A stretch of 64,000 nucleotides of DNA from Calditrichota bacterium (GTDB lineage: Bacteria > Zhuqueibacterota > Zhuqueibacteria > Zhuqueibacterales > Geothermadaptataceae). Within the stretch, counting starts at the first letter, position 1, and every line of letters begins with the position of its first letter. Below are positions 39,129-48,935 of this stretch, one piece after another. The notes under the pieces were generated by a model. The model was not told the origin of the DNA. It did no database searches and saw only the letters and a program-made list of their open reading frames with translations. The translations under genes and the position numbers were made by a program. Where the stretch lies: assembly GCA_008501765.1 (NCBI GenBank), contig QQUE01000002.1:1-64000 (forward strand), read 5' to 3'.

Positions 39129-39143
39129 AAAAATTCCTTTCAC

Positions 39144-39672
39144 CAGTGTAAATCAGTTAATTCTATAAAATGATATCCGATCGATATTCAGATTTGCCTG
39201 TCGATGCATTCAGAGTTTTGATATTTTTTTCAGGAAGTTATCTCGGAGAGTTTTGCCTTAATAATCAAATACAAGCCTGTCAATGGTTTCAATTTGCTTG
39301 CATCAAAATAATTTATCGCAATGCAGCTATGTGTTGCATAGCAGATTCCAAACGAACTATTTACATACAATCCTTGAGAAATTTCTCAAGAATCAGATTC
39401 TATTTTAAGAATTAATAAAGTTTAGACCAACCCTGACTGCAGGATTCAGTTCCACTCATTCTAAACAAATAGGTAGCACTCATAATTAAAATTTATTCCC
39501 GAAATAGCAATTCTTCATTTTTATTTTTAAGAGTAATATTGATTGATTGAAGAATTTGAGGAATCAAGGATTGTTTAGACGTGGGACTTGATTCTGCGGT
39601 AATAATTGACCGTCGAAGATATATATATTCTTTGGCATTGTCAAGTCATTTAAGCACGTATGCAACGCGAAA
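39144..39672. other. long rho leader/upstream region
   Basis: 529 bases without a credible gene between the lamin-tail protein gene and rho. It contains an 18-base perfect palindrome (39373-39390), listed separately. Long rho leaders often carry autoregulatory termination sites, but no specific structure is assigned here. Confidence 0.5.
39373..39390. promoter_or_regulatory. perfect palindrome, possible operator
   Basis: CTTGAGAAATTTCTCAAG is perfectly self-complementary over 18 bases, the length and symmetry of a dimeric repressor site, about 240 bases upstream of rho. No T-run follows, so it is not an obvious terminator. Confidence 0.35.
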
Positions 39673-42153
39673 TTATAGCTTTTTTGCAAGAATTACTGTT
39701 TTCTTTAATCGCAGCAACTCGCCTTGAGATGCGTTAAGTGCTTGTACATAAACAATATATATTCCAATGTTAAGCGAGCGGCCTTCATTGTCTCTGCCAT
39801 CCCAAATTACCGATCTCCGGCAAGCCGAACTCGCGTTGTTAAGTAAATGCCGAACCATTCTTCCGCGTAAATCAAAAATTATTAAATTCACTCTACTCGT
39901 TAGAAGGGGTAAATCATAGCTAATAATCACATTATCATCGAATCCATCCCTGTCGGGTGAGAATGGATTTGGTGAGATATCCAACCGGCCCTTTGGGGGA
40001 AGTTTTTCCACATACAAGCTATTGGTTTTTCCTGGTGTTGATCCCTGTGGCGAGACACAAAAAGACCAGTTATTTGTACCTGAATCATCGAGAAATGGAT
40101 TGATATTTTCGAGTGATACTCCTTTATCGCTGATATTTTTATTTGAATAGGAAAGGCTGTCGATTACCGTTCCGTTTGGATCTTGAATATATATCGTATC
40201 GCCATCATTATTCAAGGACGGCCATTTATCCGGGACAACAAAAACTGGTATATCCAAATTCGACCAATTGTCATATTCACTTATAACAATAAAATCAAAG
40301 GGTGACAATATTAATTGAGCATCGTCGAATGGTAATGTTCCGGTCGTGAGTCCATCCGAGATTAACCAGCCGCCGAGATCAACATCCTGCTCATTTGTGT
40401 TAATTATCTCAATCCATTCCGGTTGCTCCTGCTCCGGGTTTGCCATGATCTCGTTTATAACGACATCTCTGTGTTGGTAGGAAATGAAAATAGAAAAAAG
40501 GAAGATATTATTTGCATTCCGCAGATCATTTTGTGCTGTGATTTTAAATTGAAACGGGCTCAAACCTGAAGAGTGCGGAATGGACTCAATAGTTACCATC
40601 GATGTATCCCCGGGTTGCAAATTAATCGACGTGAGACTCGTTGCTATGAGATTGTCATTCTTCGGATTAATTAATTCCCATTTTTCCAATTCGCATGGTA
40701 AATTGCCAATGTTAATTACCGGAATTGCAATCCTATATTGTTGATCTCTATCTGGATGGGTGGGCTCCCATTTGATTCGTAAAGTATCAATCGTTAAATC
40801 AAAATCAACCGGTGAAACCGAGTTTACTGCACCAGGCGTTGCGCCCGCGGTGTCCCTGCAATAATTCCAGTTGGAAACGAGTAAACTCAATTCATCGGCT
40901 CGGATACGCTCTAATGAAACTCCCGCTTCCGCCGGATGGCTAATTTCTATCGAATCAATTTGCACCCCGGTTCTTCCTAAAAGTACCAGGGTTTCATTCG
41001 TATTATTCAAAGAAGGGAAGCCCTTCAGTTGAAAAATTCGTGTATCCCGATCAAGAGAATAGAGCGTTCGTACGAGTGTGTCACCTGTAATAACTGCATA
41101 TTGCTGCGAAGGTAATAATTCTGTCGCCTCAAAATCCGCAATCCCCTGTCTCCCGGATGCGTCCCGGATTTTTAAGCCATCCAAAACAATTGGAAACAGG
41201 CTCCTATTGTAAATTTCAATCCACTCAGGCTCACCCTGCGATGGTGAAAACATTACTTCATTTATGACCAGGCTCATTTCTTCCAATTCAATCCACTTTT
41301 CCACCACTTTTTCGATGTCGACAGAAAAATTTTTAACCGTTAGAGCAATGGAAATAAGTCCGGTCACCTGTGGCGTCCATTCAAAAAAGAGCGTGACAGA
41401 CTCCCCAGAATTCAGTCTATTTACCATCTGGTTCCGCAGCGATATTGTGTCATTAATCACTACCCTGAAATCTAATTGTTGCAAGTTTTCAATTCCAATA
41501 TTCACGGCATGAACTCGAATCAGGCATGCTTCGTTAATCCGAGGAAACTCCCCCACCTGAGATTGGATGTCAATTGTCAAATCCACCTGAAATTGTTTGT
41601 CAAGCACACTATTTTCGCTACCCGGCGTTCCATTAAATTCCAGTGAATTACCCCAATTATTAGCATCATTTCCCAAATCAAAACTGATGCGCTCATCCGA
41701 ATACCCGGGATCGTTATCCAGCGAATATGTATATAAATCGAGCGTATCCCCATCGACATTCAATAGTAAAATCGTTTCCGCGGTGCTGTTTGAAAGGCCA
41801 GCCGAGCCAATGGTATTGTCAGCCACAAAAAGCACCCGTGCTTCGCCGGGAATACGGGATGAATAACTGCCATATTCAATTTCATAGTCGCTATCGAAAA
41901 TTACAGCGTATTGATTGGGTGCAAGAATCGTATCTTGCCCATTCAAGTTTAGATTTTCTTGAGTCTTTTGGTCACCGATGAGAATTTGAGTGAGGTCAAA
42001 ACCTTGGACCGGGTTTGCATTGAAAATTTCGATGAATTCATCCGAAGATTCAGAATCAGCTGGATTGAACATCACTTCGCTCAGTTTAATTTGCGCGTGA
42101 CATCGAATTCCTGTCCAGATCAGAACAAATGCCAGGAAGTATCGCATATCCAC
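39673..42153 (-). CDS. secreted lamin-tail-domain surface protein with C-terminal sorting domain
   Basis: Large exported protein of 826 residues; signal peptide 1-20 ends GIRCHAQ. Three lamin-tail-type domains are visible: IKLSEVMFNPADSESSDEFI near 22, LVINEVMFSPSQGEPEWIEI near 293 and VVINEIMANPEQEQPEWIEI near 560. CARDB/Ig-like beta regions lie between them. The end (RLDISPNPFSPDRDGFDDNV onward, about 722-826) is the FlgD-like sorting fold. It probably sits on the cell surface as a structural or adhesion protein; no catalytic residues are seen. It is separated from the M23 gene upstream by a terminator. Confidence 0.82.
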   Translation of the reverse strand: MDMRYFLAFVLIWTGIRCHAQIKLSEVMFNPADSESSDEFIEIFNANPVQGFDLTQILIGDQKTQENLNLNGQDTILAPNQYAVIFDSDYEIEYGSYSSRIPGEARVLFVADNTIGSAGLSNSTAETILLLNVDGDTLDLYTYSLDNDPGYSDERISFDLGNDANNWGNSLEFNGTPGSENSVLDKQFQVDLTIDIQSQVGEFPRINEACLIRVHAVNIGIENLQQLDFRVVINDTISLRNQMVNRLNSGESVTLFFEWTPQVTGLISIALTVKNFSVDIEKVVEKWIELEEMSLVINEVMFSPSQGEPEWIEIYNRSLFPIVLDGLKIRDASGRQGIADFEATELLPSQQYAVITGDTLVRTLYSLDRDTRIFQLKGFPSLNNTNETLVLLGRTGVQIDSIEISHPAEAGVSLERIRADELSLLVSNWNYCRDTAGATPGAVNSVSPVDFDLTIDTLRIKWEPTHPDRDQQYRIAIPVINIGNLPCELEKWELINPKNDNLIATSLTSINLQPGDTSMVTIESIPHSSGLSPFQFKITAQNDLRNANNIFLFSIFISYQHRDVVINEIMANPEQEQPEWIEIINTNEQDVDLGGWLISDGLTTGTLPFDDAQLILSPFDFIVISEYDNWSNLDIPVFVVPDKWPSLNNDGDTIYIQDPNGTVIDSLSYSNKNISDKGVSLENINPFLDDSGTNNWSFCVSPQGSTPGKTNSLYVEKLPPKGRLDISPNPFSPDRDGFDDNVIISYDLPLLTSRVNLIIFDLRGRMVRHLLNNASSACRRSVIWDGRDNEGRSLNIGIYIVYVQALNASQGELLRLKKTVILAKKL

Positions 42154-42213
42154 CCCATATTTTAATTAGATTGCGATTTGAAAAATAACCCTATGGTTTT
42201 TGGAAGGGGGTAA

Positions 42214-42243
42214 TAAAAAAAAGCGGTTAGAAGAACCGCCTTT
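42214..42243 (-). terminator. rho-independent terminator of the M23 peptidase gene
   Basis: On the minus strand GGCGGTT-TTCTA-AACCGC is followed by a run of nine T residues, 17 bases after the M23 stop and before the lamin-tail gene. Confidence 0.85.
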
Positions 42244-42256
42244 GTGGTAAAATTAT

Positions 42257-43177
42257 TTATTCTGCAATAATGAAATCATTGGGATTAAGATTCACCCCTC
42301 TTTTCTTAACTTCGTAGTGCAAATGCGGTCCGGTGGAGCGCCCTGTACTTCCAACCGTACCAATCGCCTGGTGCCGTTCAACTTTTTGACCTTTTTTGAC
42401 ATAAATTTCATCAAGATGTCCAAAAATTGTAATAAAGCCATTCCCATGATCAATTTTCACTACGCGCCCAAATCCGCTATTCTGTTTGTACTTGCTCTTA
42501 GCGTAGACAACAGTACCAGCCGCCGTGGCTTTAACAGGCGTTCCACGTTTCTGAGCAATATCAAGCCCTTTGTGGTGTTTTTTACTCTTTGTGAAAGGAT
42601 CGATTCTGTAACCAAAATCATCGGTAATTCTACCGGTTACTGGAAAAATGGATGGCTGGTGATCCAGACTGATTTGGCGGTCTTCAATGGCAGTCAATAA
42701 AGCGCTCTTTTCAGATTCGACCAAATTAAGTTTTCGCGAGGTTGTTTCCAACATCGATCGGTACTCATTGGTAACCCGCTGCAAATCATGGGGGAGAAGT
42801 GAATCTTTAATTTCCGCTGAAGCGCTACCACCAACACCCACTTGCCGGGTATCGGAGTCCATTGGCGGATGGTCTGCAAAAATACCAAGTTCATCATTTT
42901 CTCTTTCGAAATGAGCCACACGTACTTGAAGTTCGTTTGCAACTTTCCCCAGCTCATGGAGTTGGGTGCGCAATCCCGCATTTGTTTCGGCAAGAGTTTC
43001 AATTCGAAAATTGTGATAGTAGTCCGTAAAAACAGAAATTGAAGAACCAACCAGCAACAGCACAAGTCCAAAGAGTAAAAAGAAGGATCCAATCAAAACC
43101 TTCCATGAGAGGATAAACTCCCTGCTCTCCGATCCTTGCAGCGAAAAATAGATCAGCTTGATCCGTTTATCGCGCAT
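42257..43177 (-). CDS. M23-family metallopeptidase, membrane-anchored, coiled-coil
   Basis: Envelope peptidoglycan endopeptidase of 306 residues. One membrane segment (about 26-48) follows a short charged N-terminus, then a coiled coil (about 55-95) and a linker, and the M23/LytM domain in the last 120 residues. Zinc ligands are visible as HKGLDIA (His and Asp) and HLHYE; FGRVVKIDHGNGFITIFGHL is typical. The layout matches NlpD/MepM-like or EnvC-like factors for cell separation or growth. An ATG six codons upstream (43195) is in frame, but GGAGGCGGGAG directly before 43177 fixes the start. Confidence 0.9.
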   Translation of the reverse strand: MRDKRIKLIYFSLQGSESREFILSWKVLIGSFFLLFGLVLLLVGSSISVFTDYYHNFRIETLAETNAGLRTQLHELGKVANELQVRVAHFERENDELGIFADHPPMDSDTRQVGVGGSASAEIKDSLLPHDLQRVTNEYRSMLETTSRKLNLVESEKSALLTAIEDRQISLDHQPSIFPVTGRITDDFGYRIDPFTKSKKHHKGLDIAQKRGTPVKATAAGTVVYAKSKYKQNSGFGRVVKIDHGNGFITIFGHLDEIYVKKGQKVERHQAIGTVGSTGRSTGPHLHYEVKKRGVNLNPNDFIIAE

Positions 43178-43964
43178 TCTCCCGCCTCCTTCCATACATA
43201 AATAAAAATTTCACAACACCAGATTCCATACAGCCCTTAAAAAGTACCGGTACAGGCTTTACCCCAATTCGAAAGCCTGCTCTAAATAATACAGTCAAAC
43301 GGTGCGCATATAAGTAAAATTTATTCTCACAAAAATCGTGCTACAAATAAATAATACAATCTAATTCTAATAAAGTCAACAAAATAGATAAAAAATTCAA
43401 TTAAGCAGGGAAAAACAATGTCGTTTTCCACATAGGAACACTTACAAAATTGTAGTTAATTACTGCAATAAACCTGTATAGAGTACGTCTTGCCTGGCTA
43501 AATTCTTTAGGTAAGAAATAATCATGGAATTATTGTTATCAACTTATAAAAAGACCACCAAGGTGAATAAATTAACCTGTTGGCCACAATAAATCCAATC
43601 GTTACACATGTTCCAAAATAACACGTCACATGGAGTGTTATTGCATGGCTAAGCTTAATTCGTTTGTAATTAGCGATCGAAATAACTTTACTGGAGGGAA
43701 TCCTGGATATTCAATTCAGGAAATCAACAAATCAATTCAAACCACAACATCAATTTTCCAGCTACGACACATTCCCAAATTTGAGGAATGAAGATGAGTT
43801 TCTTGATTTGCTGATCATTTTACACTACGAAAGTAGGCTGCGCATGGCTCAAATACCTGTTTGCAACCCTTCGATTTCATCTCAAATAAAACCACAAATT
43901 TAATAAATGATATTAGGTAGGTATGTTTTATTTAAAGTGTGGCTTCTCAGGTTCCTCCCTCCGC

Positions 43965-43985
43965 GCAAGATTATCTTGCATTTTT
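43965..43985 (+). terminator. weak terminator-like hairpin
   Basis: Stem GCAAGAT / ATCTTGC (43965-43979) followed by ATTTTT. It would end a short plus-strand transcript from the gap region. Confidence 0.4.
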
Positions 43986-44080
43986 AAAGAACCTTTAAAA
44001 TAGTATACTCATTTTCGCATTATTTGTCAATCTATTTTCATTAAAGTATTTTATCAATCCCCTGCTTCATGACTTTCATC

Positions 44081-44108
44081 TTGCATTTTTAAGCGCGAAT
44101 GCTATATT
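44081..44108 (+). promoter_or_regulatory. candidate promoter of upp
   Basis: TTGCAT (44081-44086), 16 bases, TATATT (44103-44108), 28 bases before the upp ATG. A second pair, TTGTCA (44024-44029), 17 bases, TATTTT (44047-44052), lies upstream. Pattern evidence only. Confidence 0.45.
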
Positions 44109-44136
44109 CTCACTAAATTTTTAGGAACCTATTTAT

Positions 44137-44766
44137 ATGAAAAATGTAAACATAGTCGACCATCCGTTCCTGCTGGACAGGCTGCGAATCCTGCGCGATA
44201 AAAACACGACCACAACGCAGTTTCGCAACACTGTTATCGAATGTGGTGAAATTCTTTCCTTCGCAATTTCCCAAGATTTTCCCACGAAAAGTGTCACCGT
44301 CGAAACACCTCTCGAATTCACCAAAGTATTCACAATGAATTATCCCGTCACCATCGTCGCGATTCTACGCGCAGCCCTGGGAATGACTGAAGGCCTGACC
44401 CGCTATTTTCCTGATGCCAGAATTGGGCATATCGGAATATATAGAAATGAAGAAACATTAAAACCGGTCAATTATTATTGTAAAATGCCGTCTGATTTAT
44501 CTGCAGGATATATTGTAGTTGCGGACCCGATGATTGCAACGGGTGGCAGCCTCATCGCTGCACTGGATGTTATAGCCACGATGACCACTCTTGATTCACT
44601 GCGCATTGCAACACTGATTGCAGCGCCGGAGGGAATAAACGCCGTCAGCGAGAAATATCCAAATATTCCGATATACACCGCTGCCGTCGACAGGGAGCTC
44701 AATGAACTGGGCTATATTGTGCCTGGGCTTGGTGATGCCGGAGACCGACAATACGGTACTTTTTAA
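44137..44766 (+). CDS. upp: uracil phosphoribosyltransferase
   Basis: Pyrimidine salvage enzyme of 209 residues that makes UMP from uracil and PRPP. The PRPP loop VVADPMIATGGSLIAA lies at 127-142; VAILRAALGMTEG and the C-terminal uracil-binding YIVPGLGDAGDRQYGTF are diagnostic. Length equals that of the family. A GGAACC site and a promoter-like pair lie just upstream. Monocistronic, or followed by the TPR gene 90 bases later. Confidence 0.95.
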   Translation: MKNVNIVDHPFLLDRLRILRDKNTTTTQFRNTVIECGEILSFAISQDFPTKSVTVETPLEFTKVFTMNYPVTIVAILRAALGMTEGLTRYFPDARIGHIGIYRNEETLKPVNYYCKMPSDLSAGYIVVADPMIATGGSLIAALDVIATMTTLDSLRIATLIAAPEGINAVSEKYPNIPIYTAAVDRELNELGYIVPGLGDAGDRQYGTF

Positions 44767-44857
44767 TAGCTAATCCATCCAGGCCCTGACTTTGAAATTA
44801 TTGTCTTTCATTTTTTTGCAGGAATAACTGAAATAAAACCGGATATTATTTAACAAT

Positions 44858-45877
44858 ATGAAAAAATACATCGCGATCATCATCATTTTCCTCCCGGTTT
44901 TTTTAAATGCCAGTGACTATTTAACCCCCAAAAACATCGCTACCATCAGTAATATTATTTCCGACACGGTTTTTCAGCGGTACGAATCGGCGCTTGCCAG
45001 ATGCGATTCCCTTCAAATGGAAAAGCCTGAAAATCCCATGGGTTATTTTTTTCATGCAGCTACTTTGCAATCACAAATGATGGATTACGAAAAATACGAT
45101 GCCATAGGTGAATTTTTCAAATATACGCAGAAAGCCATCAAACTCAGCAAAGCCGATATTAAAAAATATCCTGACAATTCATGGCCCCATTTTTTTCTGG
45201 GTGGGGCGATCGGCTATGAGGCGATGGTACGAGGGAGAAATAACGAGCTTTTCCACGCGTTCAAAGACGGCTGGAAAAGCATCAATGCGCTGCAAACGGC
45301 ACTCAAAATTGATTCGACAAATTATGACATTTATCTCGGCATTGGCACTTATAAATACTACCGCAGCCAGCTCAGCAAATATTTAAAATGGCTCCCGTTC
45401 ATCGCAGACGAACGATCCGCTGGCAAGGAAATGATTCGCCAGGCTATAGAAAAAGGCCAGTTTACCCGCCCAGCTGCTATAAACGGGCTATTCTGGATTT
45501 TGGTAAAAGAAGATAAATTTGACGAAGCCGAACAACTGATAAATGTGGCCGTGACTGAGCATCCGGGAAGCCGGTTTTTTTTGTGGGGAAAAGCAAAAAT
45601 AAATCTGAAACAGGAAAAGTGGCAGGAAGCGATTCGTTCCTATCAACAGATTTTAGCAACATATCGGACGGAGAATATTCAATCAAATTTTAATGAAATG
45701 CAGATTTACACATCCCTCGCTGAAATATATTTCAATCTGACTGATTTTACCAGCGCCATAAAATTTGCCCGCATGGCCATGGAAATGGAAATAGACCCAT
45801 ACCTCGAAAGACGTGCAAAGCCGATTAAAAAACGCGCAAAAGAATTTCTGAAGAAATCTGAAAAACAATCGTCCTGA
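44858..45877 (+). CDS. secreted tetratricopeptide-repeat protein
   Basis: Exported protein of 339 residues; signal peptide 1-18 ends FLNA. The remainder is helical with TPR-like pairs: QRYESALARCDSLQMEKPEN, INALQTALKIDSTNYDIYLG, KINLKQEKWQEAIRSYQQIL and LAEIYFNLTDFTSAIKFARM. A GLFWILVKEDKFDEAEQLI stretch continues the solenoid. Likely a periplasmic or outer-membrane-associated scaffold; the precise role is unknown. It ends 2 bases before the convergent rlmN stop. Confidence 0.8.
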   Translation: MKKYIAIIIIFLPVFLNASDYLTPKNIATISNIISDTVFQRYESALARCDSLQMEKPENPMGYFFHAATLQSQMMDYEKYDAIGEFFKYTQKAIKLSKADIKKYPDNSWPHFFLGGAIGYEAMVRGRNNELFHAFKDGWKSINALQTALKIDSTNYDIYLGIGTYKYYRSQLSKYLKWLPFIADERSAGKEMIRQAIEKGQFTRPAAINGLFWILVKEDKFDEAEQLINVAVTEHPGSRFFLWGKAKINLKQEKWQEAIRSYQQILATYRTENIQSNFNEMQIYTSLAEIYFNLTDFTSAIKFARMAMEMEIDPYLERRAKPIKKRAKEFLKKSEKQSS

Positions 45878-45879
45878 AA

Positions 45880-46971
45880 TTAATCTGCAACTTGGGAAAT
45901 CTTGGCGATCATTTCCGACCTTTTCTTTTCATTACGCAGCGGCTGTGCTCCTTCGCGCGTCACCAATTGGCCGCACGCCGCGTCAATATCCGTTCCCTTA
46001 CTCCATCGAACCGTCACAGGAATTCGCATCCCCTCGAATACTCTATAAAAAGCTAAAATCGTTTCTTTTTCAGGTCGCTTATAAATGCTGAACGTTGCAT
46101 TGAATGGAATGAGATTTAGAATACAGTGAAAATTCTTTACCAGATTACGCAAATTTTGCGCATCTTCGAGACTGTCATTTATCCCTTGCAGCAACACATA
46201 TTCAAAAGTAATGCGGTTACCGCTGCGCTCCGTATAATTTTTCACGACTTTAAGGAGATGTTTTAGCGGCCATTTTTTATTCAGGGGCATGATTTGATCG
46301 CGCTGTGCATCGGTTGCTGCATTGAGTGAAATAGCCAGCTTGAATTTTCTATTTTCCGCAGTAAATCGTTCGATTTTCGGCACGATGCCGCTGGTCGAGA
46401 CAACGATGTGCCGGCGTGCCATATTTTTTCCCGCATCATCGACGAGAATGTCCAGCGCTTGCATCAAATTGTCATAATTTAAAAAGGGCTCACCCATGCC
46501 CATCACCACGATATTTGTAATGGTTTCGCCAGTCAGTTTTTCTGTCAGGAGTACTTGATCGAGAATCTCGCCGGGAGAAAGATTTCGCCCAAATCCCATC
46601 ATGCCGGTGGCACAAAATTGGCAATCCAGTGGGCATCCGACCTGGGTTGAAACGCAAAGCGTTCGGCCATAATCAGAATACATCAGCACCGTCTCAATGT
46701 GATTCCCACCCTCCAAACGAAACAATATTTTTTTCGTTTTTCCATCCGGCGCTGATTTCATGGTTTCGTGTTCGAGACATTGGACAACCATTTTTTCTGC
46801 CAACTTTTCCTGAAGTGGTTTTGGAATATTTTTCATTTCAGCAAAGCTCGCAACATTATGGACGTACAACCATTGATAAATCTGCTGTGCCCGGAATCTC
46901 TTCTCCCCCAGGGAAACAACATGTTCTTCCAATTCTGAAAAAGATAAATCTTTTATTTTTTGTTTATTCAA
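45880..46971 (-). CDS. rlmN: 23S rRNA (adenine2503-C2)/tRNA methyltransferase RlmN
   Basis: Radical-SAM methyltransferase of 363 residues acting on 23S rRNA A2503 and often on tRNA A37. Cluster ligands C113, C117 and C120 lie in VGCPLDCQFCATG; the catalytic cysteine pair is completed by C333 in DIDAACGQL. VVMGMGEPFLNYDNL and ISLNAATDAQRDQIMP are family motifs. The N-terminal helical region FRAQQIYQWLY is typical. Length is normal. Confidence 0.95.
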   Translation of the reverse strand: MNKQKIKDLSFSELEEHVVSLGEKRFRAQQIYQWLYVHNVASFAEMKNIPKPLQEKLAEKMVVQCLEHETMKSAPDGKTKKILFRLEGGNHIETVLMYSDYGRTLCVSTQVGCPLDCQFCATGMMGFGRNLSPGEILDQVLLTEKLTGETITNIVVMGMGEPFLNYDNLMQALDILVDDAGKNMARRHIVVSTSGIVPKIERFTAENRKFKLAISLNAATDAQRDQIMPLNKKWPLKHLLKVVKNYTERSGNRITFEYVLLQGINDSLEDAQNLRNLVKNFHCILNLIPFNATFSIYKRPEKETILAFYRVFEGMRIPVTVRWSKGTDIDAACGQLVTREGAQPLRNEKKRSEMIAKISQVAD

Positions 46972-47412
46972 GTTTAGTTATTCCCATTTTAATCTTGTAC
47001 GAGCTGACCTCATCATGCGGCTTGTGGCGCTAAAATCACGATGTATCACCCATTGTGCAAAGTTGAATTTTCTTACTTAAAAATTACAATACAGACTATG
47101 CGTCATCCCGGATTTCACAGCGTGAAATACCGGGATCACCGGACATTGTCTTCAGACTCAGGTAGACCCTGGTAGTGCTAAAAAACGCCAACCGGGGCGA
47201 CAAAGGAGGCTAAATAGAAAAGTACGCAGTGAATATCTTTTATTTTGCACAACGGGTTATGCATCCGATTAATTTGATTACAAATCTACTTCTTATTTTG
47301 CATAAAACAAAAATATATTTTAACCCGGATAAAATGCAAGAATTGCCTGGATCAAAGAGAGATATCATTGGTCGGAAATAAAAAATAGCTAGGTGGCGAG
47401 AGTATTTCATTT
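46972..47412. other. gene-free stretch holding a MITE-like element
   Basis: 441 bases between rlmN and the HDOD-GAF gene; half is the inverted-repeat element at 47041-47264. The rest shows no frame or signal I can support. Confidence 0.55.
47041..47264. repeat. MITE-like element, copy 1 (TTGTGCAAA termini)
   Basis: Terminal inverted arms 47041-47062 and 47243-47264 match at 18 of 22 positions (core CCCGTTGTGCAAA). Inside, 47102-47118 and 47122-47139 form a tight palindrome around CCCGGTATTTCAC. Copy 2 at 59272-59485 has the same end core and internal palindrome. No coding frame. Confidence 0.65.
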
Positions 47413-48882
47413 TTAAATAAGCTTTTTAAGAGCCAGGCTCGCTTGATTGCAAAATGTAACAACCGCGCTCAAACGCTGATCCGAAACCGGGGCCTCGGCA
47501 ACGTGGTTATCAACGACGATGACGCCAAGCACTTTGTCTTTGGCCGTCAGAGGCACACAAGCAAAACTGGAACATCGCAGCAAATTGAGCTCATGCTGCG
47601 AAACCACATCGGAAAATAAATGAGAAGCAGCGTTGAGTACATTTATCACTGTGCCGTCAGAAAAACACTTGGCAATAACCCCGCCTTCACTTATTTTGAT
47701 GCTGGATTTACCGACACATTTTTCGATATCAGCACCAAATCCGGCCGTCGCGTCCAATCTGTTATTTTTAACCGGCACAAATAGAAGAATACGACTAAAC
47801 GCAATGCCCCGATAAATATTTTCCAGCAATAACGTTTGCACCTGCTTGAAATTTTCAACATCGAGCAGAGCGGCTGAAAAATCATTAAGCACGCTCAACT
47901 CCTGCACTTTTTCACTTAATTCGTGATTCATCTCTTTGTAAAGCTTTTCGGATTGGAGCTTTTCGCAATCATCTTCTTCCAATGTTGTAAGCAAGCTGTC
48001 AATATCCGAATCTTTCAGATTGTATTCTTCGATATTCGATCTCACATTTGTGGCCAAATTTCGAATAATATGCGACCAGCGTTCCCGTGAAATGCTGAGC
48101 AGCGATTGCGCATTGGATTGGCAAAACATGGCATCTTTCATTTTGTTTTTTGCACCACTCGAAAAAATAAGATGCACCATTTCATTGGCCACGGCGATAA
48201 TATCAACGATTCGGCTGCGGCTTTTCTGCCGTTCTTCAAGTTCGCAGCGGTGGTGTTGCGAAACAGCACGCACCAGAACTTCCGGGAAATGCCAGCGCTC
48301 CGCCACCCAGGCTCCGATCACCTGATGGTCGACGTGCAATATTTCATTTTCTGCCTCCAGATTGTCCATGCCGCCTCTAATACGCAGCAGCACAGAATCG
48401 TATTCTTTCGGCATGAGCTGACTGATGACAAGTTTGCCGACGTCGTGGAGCAGGCCGGCAACGAAGGCTTCTTCACTATTTCTGTATTGCACAGACTCGG
48501 CTAACATGCGTGCGGCCACACCGGTGGCCAGTGAATGCACCCAGAATTCCTTAAAATTAAAGTGGTTGTTTTTCTTCAATTTCGCCAGCATTTCATAGAC
48601 CGCATAACCAACTACGACATTCCTCACTTCGTTAAATCCCAGCAAAACGATGGCATTGGTGACTGTCGTCACCCGTTGGTTGTACCCGGCGTAAGTTGCA
48701 GAATTTGCGACTTTTAAAATCCGCGTCGTCATTCCCTGGTCTTTCAAAATTTCCTTGGCGATTCCCGGGGCAGAAATATTCAAATGCTGGGTCATATCCC
48801 GAATTTTCATCCAGATTTGCGGCATGGCCGGGATGTCATCGGTGGTTTCAACCATTGTTTTTATTTTTACTTTAAGATCCAT
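47413..48882 (-). CDS. HDOD domain protein with C-terminal GAF domain
   Basis: Cytoplasmic signalling protein of 489 residues. Residues about 15-215 form an HDOD domain (MPQIWMKIRDMTQHLNISAP, then VAGLLHDVGKLVIS with the His-Asp pair at 146-147, then VRAVSQHHRCELEE). A helical linker (300-340) leads to a GAF domain (about 335-485: SVLNDFSAALLDVENFKQVQ, then FACVPLTAKDKVLGVIVVDN). HDOD proteins act in bacterial signalling without proven phosphodiesterase activity; the GAF domain may sense a small ligand. It lies 53 bases after another HDOD gene, so the pair is probably cotranscribed. Confidence 0.88.
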   Translation of the reverse strand: MDLKVKIKTMVETTDDIPAMPQIWMKIRDMTQHLNISAPGIAKEILKDQGMTTRILKVANSATYAGYNQRVTTVTNAIVLLGFNEVRNVVVGYAVYEMLAKLKKNNHFNFKEFWVHSLATGVAARMLAESVQYRNSEEAFVAGLLHDVGKLVISQLMPKEYDSVLLRIRGGMDNLEAENEILHVDHQVIGAWVAERWHFPEVLVRAVSQHHRCELEERQKSRSRIVDIIAVANEMVHLIFSSGAKNKMKDAMFCQSNAQSLLSISRERWSHIIRNLATNVRSNIEEYNLKDSDIDSLLTTLEEDDCEKLQSEKLYKEMNHELSEKVQELSVLNDFSAALLDVENFKQVQTLLLENIYRGIAFSRILLFVPVKNNRLDATAGFGADIEKCVGKSSIKISEGGVIAKCFSDGTVINVLNAASHLFSDVVSQHELNLLRCSSFACVPLTAKDKVLGVIVVDNHVAEAPVSDQRLSAVVTFCNQASLALKKLI

Positions 48883-48935
48883 TCGTAGCCCAGTCCTTTA
48901 TATTTTCGAGCTGGCTTTGTGCGTTCCACCGAAGC

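Larger units (their letters stand above)
43178..44136. other. 959-base region without a secure gene
   Basis: The longest gap in the window, between divergent M23 and upp genes. It contains AGGCTTT/AAAGCCT pairing near 43254-43278, two weak overlapping short frames at 43645-43791 and about 43706-43902, a hairpin with T-run at 43965-43985, and the upp promoters at its right end. No RNA family was recognised. Confidence 0.5.

Noticed and set aside
39170-39415. 81-codon plus-strand frame in the rho leader
   Set aside because: No ribosome site, no homology, and it reads across the perfect palindrome.
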